Shown: positions 49,148 to 60,222 of the stretch, piece by piece
Numbering within the stretch: position 1 is the stretch's first letter
Layout of the letters: each line of letters begins with the position of its first letter
Source of the DNA: Paragordius varius
Lineage: Eukaryota > Nematomorpha
DNA length: 64,000 nucleotides
Direction of reading: 5' to 3'
Assembly: GCA_964247055.1 (NCBI GenBank)
Contig: OZ176050.1
Span: 2,046,001-2,110,000 of the forward strand
Translations under genes and position numbers: made by a program
The notes under the pieces: model-generated
The model's database searches: none
Told to the model about the DNA's origin: nothing
The model's input: the letters and a program-made list of their open reading frames with translations, nothing else

Positions 49148-49737
49148 ATACCATTTACAATACAAAGTCACCCTTGAACAATTCAAATTTACCCTCGAGC
49201 AATTCAAATTCACCCTCGAACAATTTAAATTCACCCTTGAACAGTTCAAATTCACCCTAAAAATAAATTATGTGTTTTCGGGCTAAAATAATTCATCATT
49301 AATATAAAATATATTCTTATGGCATAGTTTATTATTTTTTCAGTATTATATATATTATACAGGTAAGGCGTGATGGTATAGTAGATGGGGCGACGGACTC
49401 TAACTCTGCGTGCCAGAGTTCGAACCCCGAAACTACGCATTTTTTCCATCATCACTGTCAGCCCTGGGCAGGCGAGCGTTAAAGCCTTCACATGTCCGGA
49501 TACAATATAAGTCCTTACCCTTTAATAAAAAAGGAAAAAAGAGACTCTAAACTGTAATATTTATATATATTATACAGGTAATTTTATTTTTTTTTAAAAT
49601 ATAAAAAATATAGGCAATTTTTAAATCATAAAACACACATAATTTCTTTTAGGGTGATTTTGAATTGTTCGAGGGTGAATTTGAATTGTAGGGTGAATTT
49701 GAATTGTTCGAGGGTGAATTTGAACTGTAAATGGTAT
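49148..49737. mobile_element. Foldback-like element 2 with 21-bp iterons
   Basis: Ends ATACCATTTACAATAC and CTGTAAATGGTAT are inverted and share the ATACCATTT tip with foldback element 1. Inside each end are tandem 21-bp units (CAATTCAAATTCACCCTCGAA and variants), about five on the left (49,165-49,260) and four on the right (49,643-49,727). The unit sequence is unrelated to element 1, although the period is the same. A SINE has inserted in the centre. Confidence 0.75.
49367..49560 (+). mobile_element. tRNA-derived SINE with perfect 21-bp target-site duplication
   Basis: The 5' head of about 75 bp has Pol III box A (TGGTATAGTAGATGG) and box B (GAGTTCGAACCCC) at tRNA spacing. It is followed by an unrelated body (CAGCCCTGGGCAGGCGAGCG) and an A-rich tail (AATAAAAAAGGAAAAAAGAG). 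An identical 21-bp direct repeat, beginning TTATATAT and ending CAGGTAA, lies on each side (49,346-49,366 and 49,561-49,581). That proves insertion by retroposition, and fairly recently. The cloverleaf is too poor for a working tRNA. Its LINE partner is unknown. Confidence 0.85.
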
Positions 49738-50828
49738 ATCATTGCCTATAAAAAGCAAAACAATAAATTTTTCTAATTTATCCTACATTTTGACATAAAA
49801 TATTTTGTAAAATGCATATTTTTCACAAAAATTTAATTTTTAGCAAAATTTTGTTGAAGCGTACTTCATACTTAGGCATAATGGATATGGTATAAAAACG
49901 CTTTTAGATATTATAAAGACACTATCTCTACATAAGTTGATGCTAAACATTTCTATTACCTAGGATTTTGATTAAAATATTCGTTCGTTTTTAAATTTAT
50001 GTCAAATATATAAATTGTGTTTTTTTAATAACAATCACCAAAATAAATAAAGCGAACCTAGCGATAGAAATATTCAGCATGATTAAATTATGAAGAAGTG
50101 TTTTATAGTATTTAAAAGCGTTTTTATACAGTTTCCATTATGGCTAATGATAGGATGAAGTACTTATTAACGAATTTTTACTAAAAATTAAATTTTTGTA
50201 AAAAGTATGCATTTCTTAAAAATATTTTGTGAGTCAAAATTTAGCATATGTTTGAAAAATTTATCGCACAAGCCCGGCATATTTGCGTTTTTTAAAAACT
50301 AGCCCATTTTAAAAGAGGGGACTTTCGGAGCCTACATTCAAATAAAATATTTGAATAATATTGTTTTGCTTTTTATGGGTTGTTTATAATATATTTTAGT
50401 GAGGTTTTTTGGAATGAAGCATTAAGCAAAAATATTTTATTAAAAAATGTGCTCAAATTTTGCCATTTTCTGATACACTTACCAGAAAAGTGTAATATGA
50501 CTCGTGAGGGCCAAAACTAAAGGCATTATAATCCCGATGCATTTTCCTATCAGAATATATTTTTCATCAGGCTATTTATATATACCCCCCCTTCCTATTT
50601 TAAACGCAGTGTAAAACCGATTAATAGCTGTTTGATTTGTGGGTATTTAATTACTACATTAAGATATTTAATAATAGGTTCATGAACTTTATTTTGGAAA
50701 TGCACTTATTATAACTTAACAGTGATTTATATGGGTTTAATCTTTCCACAAGCGGTTTTGTAAGGGCTTTTCAAACTAAAACTTCTGGGCGAGAACCCCA
50801 AGTCATTAAATAATTCACTCAGATATGA

Positions 50829-51468
50829 CTAGGGTTGTGCATTCGACTGCTTTTTCAAAAAAGTCCGGTCAGACCCAGTCAGACAATTATGCCAAGGTCG
50901 TAACCACTTTCTACTTAAGTAAGTATCAAGCGATATTGGATCATTAAAATAATGTTCGGAATACACTTGCGTTTCATTAATAATGTCATGTTTAAAATTT
51001 GTATTATTTTTTTATTTATTATTTACAAATATTTTCAATCCAATCAATAAATGGTTTTCAGATGAAATTCGCCACATGTTTGTGGCCTTCTGAACCTTCA
51101 AATTCATAACTTTTAATACTGGATATTTTAAATAAAATTTTACCTAGTTTGTTGTACACTTTCTTTCATCATTAAAATATCCCATTATAGGTTGATTTTA
51201 TTGGTTCACATATATGGAATAATGACATATTTTGCAAAGTGCTTGATTTTTTTGTTTTTCGATAAACCGATATGTTTGAATGGTAATGTTATAAGGAGAT
51301 ATGTTTAACAATTTATATATGGCTAAAGAAGCATATTTAAATATATAAGTTTTATTAAAAATATATTAAAAAGCAATAATTTTTTAAAAAAAACAGCTGT
51401 TTTTTAAATGACCATGGTCAAAAAAATTATATTCACTGACCGGGTCATGACTTGGTCAGCACACCCGT
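50829..51468. mobile_element. hAT-like MITE, 640 bp, with 8-bp target-site duplication
   Basis: Ends CTAGGGTTGTGC and GCACACCCGT are inverted. Sub-terminal blocks (GTCCGGTCAGACCCAGTCAG and CTGACCGGGTCATGACTTGG) are also partly inverted. Flanking octamers AGATATGA (50,821-50,828) and AGATACGA (51,469-51,476) match at 7 of 8 bases. No ORF. Confidence 0.75.
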
Positions 51469-51489
51469 AGATACGACACATTAATTTTC

Positions 51490-51575
51490 TTAGATTCATA
51501 CTTTGGTCGTTGATACCCCACGCCTTTTTAAAATTAAATACCTCAAAAAATATGGATGGAAAACAAAAAAAATGT
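51490..51575. repeat. Repeat end shared with 58,440-58,560 and 63,905-64,000
   Basis: Shared blocks TACCCCA[C/G]GCC[T]TTTTAAA and AAAAAATATGGATGG/CGA appear at all three places; the 58.4-kb copy is in reverse orientation. They look like ends of one transposon family. Confidence 0.5.
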
Positions 51576-52189
51576 TCCTTATTAGTACTTATAAAGTAAA
51601 ACCCAGGTATAAATTTGATTCAAATTAGTGTAATATAAAATAATTCCAAGTCAATAATTGTAGTATTTTTGATTTCAGATGTGATTTGAATATAAGCTAG
51701 CTTACTTTTAGCGTTAAAACTTAATAAATACGTTTTTAAAAAAATATTATAAAAGCGTCCAAGTAATTTGTTAGATATAAAAATATTCAAAAATAAATTT
51801 TATTTAGATACTTCGGCTTATTTAAATTATTTTTTCTAACGTAGAAGCATAAATTAGAACCCATTTTTTAGTAGTCCTTTAAAAATATCTATTAATATGG
51901 TATGGTATTAATATATAACAATTTGGAAATGTTAATTGATTGACCAAAAATCATGTATTTATTATAGTGTATATCGTGTATTTTAATAATTATTTTTGGA
52001 TTAAAGCATTTATCAATACCCAAATTTTTATTTATCACGATTGCGCTAATTTTGCCATTTTATAAGATAAGTTTTTTAATTCACTTTTTATCAAAAAACT
52101 GAACTTTATTTATTTTATTATTTCAGAATATATTTTAACGTGGTATTTGTCATCTATATCATAACAACACATTTAATTGTTATCCACAA
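51576..52189. other. GPATCH3 upstream region
   Basis: AT-rich; it should contain the GPATCH3 promoter, but no motif is identifiable. Confidence 0.3.
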
Positions 52190-55100
52190 ATGGTTTATAT
52201 AATTTTACTCAATATGCCAAGACAAATCCGAACCTCACATCTTAGGACCTACTTAGATCATTACATTGAAAAAAATGCATTTATTTGTTTTCATCTCAAG
52301 CACAGAAAGGATTTACTGATTGATGGGCCTAACATATGCTGCGCTATAGCCAATATTAAAGATGAATTTTTTCAAAAGTTTTACGAAGATTTCAATGGCA
52401 AAAAATGGATACATAACCGCCGATTGCTTCAAAGAAAATGTTTTGTCCATGTTATACACGAACGTATACATACTTTTAATGATTTAGAAAATAAATCTGA
52501 TATTTTAAAGAAATATCAGGTCAATAATTTTGAAGATCTTCCAGAATTTAAACCCCCTTTATCTATACTACCTCAAGGAAACGTTGGAACACCCTCTATA
52601 TATTTATTTGATTTGATTCAAAAATGTCGATTACCTGCTCATTTAATTAAAAAATTGGGTTTAAAATATCAACAAGTTGAAAAAAAGTATTCTCAAGTTC
52701 CTCTCCGCTACAGTATTATTTCTATGCATGTTATATAATTATTAATCAAATTAGTTAATTTTCATAACCAATTTTTCAAATCAATATTACTTTATAAAAT
52801 ATTTTTCCTGAAATATTAACTTAAGTTTAACCATTATATTTATTTATTCGATAATTTAATTTTCATATATACTTATTAGCATTGAGTTTTATTATATCAC
52901 AATGTTTATAGTGGCCAGAAAGGAATATTTTTTAAACAAGTAATTTTTTGGAATACAAAAAAATAACTTATGAGGATAAATTACAGTCCACAAAAAAATA
53001 CACTGATGATATATATCTGATAAACGTACCAAGATTATTATGGTGTTTTTGGTTTCGTTACTCACGATTGATATAAATATAATTACGACTTTTGTGGCAA
53101 TTGCCTTATATCAGAAAATGGCAAAATTTGTGATAAATTCTAAATGCTTCATTCCAAAAATATAAAATATATCATAAATATAAAAACCAAAACAAATGTT
53201 TGAAAAATCTTCAATTTTTTATGTGGGCTCCAAAATTCTAAAATTTTCGGACGTGTCCAATGAGGGTCAGATTTCTAATAAAGGCAAAAAGACCGAGATT
53301 TTACTATACTTAATTATACGCTAAATTTTGACATCAAAAAAAGTTTTTTAATTGATAATCTATTCAAAATTTATTGTAAAATTTTGAAGATGGTTCTTTG
53401 CTAATTTAAAGCATGATGGAAACGCTATAAAAAACTTTAAGGTGTTAATTTTTTCTTTTTAATATAATGATCATTTCTATCAACTTTAAAGATTCGGCTT
53501 TCAAGGGTGAATTTTATATTTATTAATTTGAAAACGAACGAATATTTTATTGTTTATTCTAGAGGTTACAACAGCATGAAGTGCGTTTTAACAAACTTTT
53601 GCTAAAAATAAATTTTGACTGAGTATGCTTTTTTATAAGTTCTTTCATGCCTTACAAATTATCGCGAAATCCTTATTTTATGTGAAAGAGTTCATTTTAG
53701 AGAGTGAAGGCAAAAACTTAAGAGTTTACATAAATTAAAATCAATAAAAATATTGTTTATATATATAGTATATCATATATTTAATAATATAATTTGAAAA
53801 AAGTTTTTATTTTGCCAAAAAGTTTTTGTACAATATAATGTGCTCTCATTTTGCGATTTATCTACATGGAGCAATAACCACCAATTCGCATTAATTTTTT
53901 TGTGAAACTCATAAGGCCCAAAACAAAAAGCACCATGAAAATTACATATTCTTATCTGGATGTATATATTTTATCAGGTTTTTATTTCGATTTTGTGCGC
54001 TTTGTTATATATCCCAATTTATATGATAGTATCGTTGTTACTTTTATATAGAGATTTGATATCAATTGTTCGATATCAAATAAATATTATCGACAAAGCT
54101 TTTTTGAAAATTATATTATAATTATATATTTTAGCGGGCAGACGTGAAAATTATACCACAGAAACGAATATAGCCAAAGGACTTACTCAAGTAATTTTAA
54201 CATGTATAAAAGTTTCTTCTATGGTATTTTTAACAATTTTATTTGGTCATATTAGGCAATTCAAATCAGCAAAAGTGATAATTTTACGTCAAATTCTAAT
54301 CGGAAATCTAAAGTCAAAGGAAAGAACAATATAATTTTTTCAATAAAAGACTCATTTGTACCATCCACATCTACAACAGATAACCAAAATCGAGATAAAG
54401 GTTTTTTTATTTTAAGTCAGTCGTTAAAATGTAACAAAATATGATTTATCACTTCTCTTTTGGGGTAGTTTTATACACCAAAGCAATAAATTTAGAATAT
54501 CTTAAACGGTATATAAGGTATTTGTTATAATATAAAAATTGGTTAACGAATGCTATTAAACTTTTTCGCGACCATTTTTTTCTTTAATTTTTTTGCAAAC
54601 CAAAAAATAAATATAAACTAAGCCTTTGTTCATACATCACATGGTTTTTCCCCCAAATTATAAAACCGTCATAATAATAATTCTAAAATAATCAATTAAA
54701 CAAAAAAATAAGAATTTTTGTATTACAAACTTATTAAATCTTTGAAATGAAATGAACAACATAAAATGGATATTTAGAAAACTCAAACCGAAATCGAAAT
54801 AATTTCGAAGGTCTAGAAGATGAATATGGGGAAGAATGGGATAGACATTGTCAATTCCATGATGATGTCGATAAACAGGAGCGAAGTAAAGAACAGCTGT
54901 TTGAACGCGACAAAGAGGTCGTCTGGGACAAGGGCAGTTCCGGTCTCAATTGGTACACTGATGCCGCTTTTTGGGATGAATTGGAATGGGGGAAAGGAAA
55001 TGGTATAAGCTATTGATTCTTAATAATTATTCTTTTTTCCAAGCTAAGCACTTATTTCAATTCATTTATATTTTATGTTAATTTTGCATTTTTTGGCCGT

Positions 55101-57344
55101 TTTGTATGGGAAAGAAAATGTCTCAAACAATATAAATATTTCCATGCACAGTGTATACTTAATATTTTAACAAATTTTGGGATTTTTTTACCCGAAAAAA
55201 TATAAATACGACAATAATTTTTCGAGGTGATTTGTATCAGGTAATTTTATCGAATTGGGCTTTAAAAAGATAATGTTATAATTATTCCTAGGGTTTTATA
55301 TAAAACCTTTTTATTTACTATGCATATGAATGCGGTGGAAATCGATATTATATACAAATATTGTTGTGACGGTTTGGCCTCAAAATAATAATATTTGCCT
55401 TATTAATGTTTGAATGATATTTACATCGTAGAACTCGGTTAAATTTGATTAATCGGCGCTTTTTGACCACGAATTATTATATTTCATGGTTTAATTATAA
55501 AACAAACACTTTTTCGAATTTGATATTTTACCAATATTTGGGGTGTTTTTTAAGAATTTATGTGAAGAATATGATTGGTTTTTTACCGAACAAAACATAA
55601 AAACCGGTCCATTACTGGTCATAAACAAATAAACCTTAAAATGAAAAATTTACAGACCAAACGTAAGAATTAAAAAAGTATTTTAAAAAAGGATACTTAT
55701 ATATTTAAACCTTGGATTTTTGAACTCTTTTTTTAGAATAAAATAAGAAAGGTAATGTTAATTGGTTATACGCATATTTCACAATTACAATCATAAACGT
55801 TTTTATATTAAGATTTTAAAAAAGTATGACTGTTTTTGCAAAAACAATATTAGTCTTTTAGCTAAACAATTTAAATACTTTAGGTTATGGCTTTAAAAAT
55901 ATGGAAATAACAATTGAAAAAATACCAAATTAAAAATATTTGTTTGTTAATTTTTATACCAATTTTAATTTATACGAAACATATGTTTAATGACTGGCAT
56001 TACAAGCGGTCACGTATATATCATTTCATAACTGAACCCAATTTTTGCATGATTACATTCAATGTATATTTACTATTCATGATATGAGATGTTTCATTTT
56101 GACTAAATATCTTTATTTTTAATATTTTTAGTGTTTGAAGAAAAATGTCCTGATGACTGGGATATTGACATGTCTGTCTACGATAATCCACGTAAGTTTA
56201 ATCATATAATCGTTTTCATTTATAAGCATACATTTCAAAACCAATTTTGTGATTTAAAAAACTTATAATAACTCCAAATATGTGTTACAGCTACTCTGTT
56301 TAAGACATACTTCATTTATATTTTCGCAATTTTATAATATATATATATATATTAATTATAAATACAATTGTTATTAGAAAGCGCCGATAAAGATGCCCAA
56401 GATTTATTAAGCATTCAAATGAAAGATAAAGGATTAATGGACGTCTGGAATCCCGGACGATATAATCAAACGCAAAAGCTGAATGAACTTTTTTGTCGGC
56501 CTGAGAATGTGCTCAAATATCGTAAAAATATTGTGGATCAATATGCAAAAAATGATACCTTACCCAAGGACTCTAATCAAATAGAATTTAAACCAAAAAA
56601 TAATGCTTTATTAAATAGTTTTAATATCAATAATGACAACAAAAGAATTGATAAAAAAAGGCACACATAAATTTGAAGCTTATGAGGATAAAGTTGTGCA
56701 AGGCATTGGTAAAATCTTAATACAAAAATCTGGTTGGACTGAAGGACAAGGACTGGGGAAATATAATGAAGGTATATCGGAACCATTGCCGATAGAAGGC
56801 ACGTTTGGCAAAATTGGTTTGGGGTAAGTTTTGTCTTTACTGTAATTTTTAAAGGGTTCTTTATGTTTATTAAATAAACATTTAATAATTACTTTTAGAC
56901 GTTTTCTAATAACATAATAATTTTTATTAATATAACCTGCCAAAATTAATTTTAAATTTTTACAATTTTACATTAACGAAAATTCTAAATATCGTGACAC
57001 ATTTATTTAGTTTTTTAAAAAAATAAAATCTATGGTCATAACAGAAAAAAATAGTATGTATTTTAAATTTTAGCGCATAAGAACATTTTTTATGCTAACA
57101 AATATTTTTTAAAGTTTTTTTATTTTTGCTCGACTATGAAAATTTATTTATATGCGAAAAAGGTACATATTTGCTTAATTTATTGATAGTATCATCAAAT
57201 ATTATTCATAGATATACCGGCACTAAAATCAATCGCAATGCTTCCCGTCGATCTCCTAAACAGCACAATCGCATTAACCGAAATAATAAATGGCCTTCGC
57301 GTCCAAAACTCATATCCACCATATATGATAAACATGACTCTTGA
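52190..57344 (+). CDS. GPATCH3: G-patch domain-containing protein 3, complete
   Basis: Nuclear G-patch protein; human GPATCH3 is known for dampening RIG-I/MAVS signalling and for transcriptional roles. Eight exons: 52,190-52,712; 54,135-54,190; 54,256-54,400; 54,778-55,002; 56,132-56,191; 56,378-56,617; 56,646-56,823; 57,212-57,344. All phases agree, giving 519 aa (human 525). Matches to human: the RRM-like N-terminus HLRTYLDHYIEKNAFICFHL; then PQGNVGTPSIYLFDLIQKCRLP; the acidic middle GEEWDRHCQFHDDVDKQERS and GSSGLNWYTDAAFWDELEWG; CPDDWDIDMSVY; the G-patch GIGKILIQKSGWTEGQGLG; and the C-terminal RPKLISTIYD. The start is fixed by alignment of VYIILLNMP with human VYLVVSGIP. Intron 6 is only 28 nt. 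Intron 1 (1.4 kb) carries a family C MITE. Confidence 0.92.
53000..53990. mobile_element. Palindromic MITE (family C) in GPATCH3 intron 1
   Basis: About 1 kb. The left block (ATTATTATGGTGTTTTTGGTTTCGTTACTCACGATTG, about 53,033-53,069) and right block (AAGGCCCAAAACAAAAAGCACCATGA at about 53,912) are inverted counterparts. They match the ends of the element at 48,935-50,615. No ORF. Confidence 0.6.
56618..56645 (+). other. GPATCH3: 28-nt ultra-short intron, GPATCH3 intron 6
   Basis: GTTTTAATA...ACAAAAG. Removal joins NNALLN to KLIKKGTHKFEAYEDK and puts the upstream exon in frame with the G-patch. Reading straight through stops at TAA (56,668). Confidence 0.7.
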
Positions 57345-58295
57345 TACGATGCCAATTAATTTATATGATTTTATTAAAATACATTTTTATATTGGCTTCT
57401 CTGGCTAACTGATGAAAGAGAATACAGATTATACCTAAATAAATTTCCTACTCTTTTTTGGGTACTATCATATAAACTGAGCATTATTTTTACATCTAAT
57501 TTTTTATTTGTAAAATATCATATCAATATTTACCATTAATTTAATAAAGTAAAGATCTAATTTAAACAAACTTTATTAATTTCTGATACTATTTTAATCT
57601 TTTTAGGTTTAAGATTTTAGATACAAACGATGAATAAATAATTTTATTGTAATAGATACTTTCAATAATTCCCTCTTCAAACCTCCTTTATAACAACAAT
57701 TGAACGTCTGAACTCTTTAATTTATCCATAAACATTTTAATTCACACTGAAAATATACTATTTGTTTTTGGCACAGTTCATTACTCTTTTTTATTTTAAT
57801 TTTTTTAATATTAAATATCATGTTTAAAAATTAAATCATTAACACTTCGATTCAAATTGGAGTATATCCCAGACTATATCTGCCGAAACAAGTAAAATTT
57901 AGATTGCAAAAAGGTTCCATATCGACTACTTCGACGCCATTTTTATTATTTTTGCAATATTATCATCATCATAAAGGGGAGAACTCCCACGGAGTTTTCG
58001 TACCACGAAGTAATTCAAAATATTTTACTTCGTGGTAATTTGAGGCGATTTTTTCACGTAACTTATGCCCTTGTGTACAACTAATGATTTTACAGATAAT
58101 TAGAAACTGGTCTTTGTTAGCGCATTTTTATGCCCCAGCTAACACCGCGGGGAGGTGGCAATAGGACTTTGTTGGCCTTTGCAATATATCGGGTTTATTT
58201 AATTATAAAGTTAAAATTAAAGCTAATTTTTTATTTAAAACAAATCTAATATTGATAAAAACGGAAAGGGGGGGTTTTATTTTGTATTATTTATA
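57345..58295. other. GPATCH3 3' flank with decayed repeats and a hairpin
   Basis: 57,700-57,840 resembles the interior and iterons of foldback element 2 (TTTAATTCACACTGAAAATA, TTTTTGGCACAGTTCATTAC) and is a worn copy. A 12-13-bp perfect hairpin lies at 58,001-58,037. A GC-richer block at 58,050-58,190 has no assignment. Confidence 0.35.
58001..58037. repeat. Hairpin ACCACGAAGTAA/TTACTTCGTGGT
   Basis: A perfect inverted repeat of 12-13 bp around an 11-base loop. It is next to a short GC-richer block, so it could be a transposon sub-end. Confidence 0.55.
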
Positions 58296-58367
58296 TATTT
58301 TGATAATGCACACATGTCATGTTGACTAAATTTTGATAATGCACACATGTTAAGTTGACTAAATTTT
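58296..58367. repeat. 34-bp tandem duplication
   Basis: Two adjacent copies of a unit with the core TTTTGATAATGCACACATGT followed by [CA/TA][T/A]GTTGACTAAA. Confidence 0.8.
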
Positions 58368-58974
58368 AACTTTTGGGTTTTACCTTTAAATAGATAATAT
58401 CAAGTATTTTTCAAGGAAGTTTTTTATATTTTGGTTTAATGTTATATAAGTGCAAAATTTTGCCATGGTTTCAATTCCGTCCTTATTTTTTGAGTTATAT
58501 AATTTAAACAGGCCTGGGGTATCTAACTACCCCAATTCGAAAATTGAAGGACTGAAATGAATGTATCCAAGTGTTAAACCCAGCTTACAACAAAATTATT
58601 TTTATTTTGTGGTATTTTTTAAAATATTTAACAAACGAACGTAACAGAGATAAAGATAAGCTGTCCCAAAACAATACTTGATGCCAGCACCCACATCAAA
58701 AAACTTATAATTTTTAAAAATATTATATATATGTAGTAATTGATATATTTTAGTGATATTTTTTGGAATTTAGCACACAGCCCAGAAGAATATTAAATGT
58801 GCGCATACTTTGCCATGATATGGAGCAATTACCACAAAAGTTTAAAAAAAAACTTTTTTAAATGACTCGTAAGGGCGAAAGCTAAAAGGACCATAATCCT
58901 GACTCAGAATTATATTTAATTAAGAAATTTTTTATAACTCCCGATGTTCCTTATAATTATTGAATGCCCATATA
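58368..58974. other. Mixed transposon debris
   Basis: 58,440-58,560 is the reverse-oriented end shared with 63,905-64,000 (AAACAGGCCTGGGGTA). 58,790-58,940 resembles the right end of family C MITEs (GACTCGTAAGGGCGAAAGCT). No gene. Confidence 0.4.
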
Positions 58975-60222
58975 TATACACTTTGTACAAATAAATTTTT
59001 AACAAAAAATTTTTTTCATGAGATAGCTTATGACCAGAGTATTCATTTGCCGCAAAAATATTTATTTGTTGACAACCTAGTTTTTAAATATTGAGAGAAA
59101 ATCGAAATCGGGCAAAAAGTGAAAATTAAGGATAATTCAAAAAATAATGATAAAATCTGAAATAATATCGTTTATTATCATATAAGGAGATATTTGTAAT
59201 ATATAAATAGCCTATAATCATATAGTTAGGGTTTCTATAAAATTTCAGGTCAAAAGATGGCGTTTTTCTTTTATCACACTTAAAAGACAAAAAAATCAAT
59301 GAAACTATATTAAAATAATTTTTTTAATTATTTACTACCTAACACTATTAAAATCTTAACATTCATATTTTATTCAGGAAAATAAACTTCTATATCAAAA
59401 TAAAACCAAAAATATTGTTTTTTATTTTTGCATTTTTTGTCATCTGGTTTATGGGTGTATAATAAATTTATACTGTTTTATTTTGATTCTTAAATGAGTG
59501 GGAATTATTAAGTATATAATTTATGCAAAATAGGATTGAAAATTAGTGGAATATCAACCAACAATCCGTACCCAATACAAATATTAATTTGTCATTAAAC
59601 AGACTTGTTACAGGGATTTGTAAGGATCGTTGGTTGATATTCCACTAATTTTCAATCTTTTGCATAAATTATATACTTAATAATGTCTAATCTTGTAAGC
59701 CTAAAAACCGTAAAAAAAATTTATATACTCACAAACCAGATGACAAAAAAATGCAAAAATAAAAAATCAATTTTTGGTTTTATTTTGATTTAGAAGTTTA
59801 TTTTACTGAATAAAATATAAATGTTAAGATTTTAATAGTGAGTTTAGATAGTAAATAATTAAAAAAAAATATTTTAATATAGTTTCATTATTTTTTTTTG
59901 TCTTTTAAATGTGATAAAAGAAAAACGCCATCTTTTGATCTGAAATTTTATAGTAACCCTAACTATATGATTTTAAGCTATTTATACATATCTCCCATGA
60001 TGATAATAAACAATAATATTTCAGATTTTATCATTATTTTTTGATTTATCCTTAATTTTCACTTTTTGCCCGATTTCGATTTTCTCTCAATATTTCAAAA
60101 ACTAGGTTGTCAACAAATAAAAATTTTTGCGGCAAAGGAATACACTGGTCATAAGCTATCTCATGAAAAAAAATTTTTTTCGTTAAATCAAAATGACCCT
60201 CTTTTTGCACACAGTGTATATA
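58975..60222. mobile_element. Palindromic MITE (family B), second copy
   Basis: The same element as 25,517-26,771: arms with TTTCATGAGATAGCTTATGA, GCGTTTTTCTTTTATCACAC and GTTAGGGTTTCTATAAAAT, in mirror order around about 59,600. The right tip GCACACAGTGT abuts a TA run; the left tip ACACTTTGTAC is worn. The centre is an almost perfect hairpin (TGGAATATCAACCAACAAT against GTTGGTTGATATTCCAC, 59,548-59,645). No transposase. Confidence 0.8.

Larger units (their letters stand above)
48935..50615. mobile_element. Palindromic MITE (family C) split by foldback element 2
   Basis: The left end (ATTCATGAAGCTTTTAGTTTTGGCCC at about 48,980-49,005) and right end (GGGCCAAAACTAAAGGCATT at about 50,508) are complementary. 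A sister copy at 53,000-53,990 has the same end blocks without the insertion. The foldback element at 49,148-49,737 sits inside it. Partial copies occur around 58,790-58,940 and 60,640-60,860. No coding capacity. Confidence 0.6.

Noticed and set aside
49367-49440. Functional tRNA gene
   Set aside because: Box A and B are present, but the acceptor and T stems pair poorly, and it is flanked by a 21-bp duplication and an A-rich tail. It is a SINE head.
56600-56670. Frameshift in GPATCH3 before the G-patch
   Set aside because: A 28-nt GT-AG block restores frame exactly, and the spliced protein has near-human length (519 versus 525 aa).
57126-57211. Extra GPATCH3 coding (LDYENLFICEK...)
   Set aside because: Open by chance. 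Direct splicing from 56,823 to 57,212 gives GLGYTGTK, aligned with human GLGYHGEK, with no need for this stretch.
58001-58037. Rho-independent terminator
   Set aside because: Such terminators are bacterial; this is a eukaryotic intergenic hairpin without a gene ending at it.
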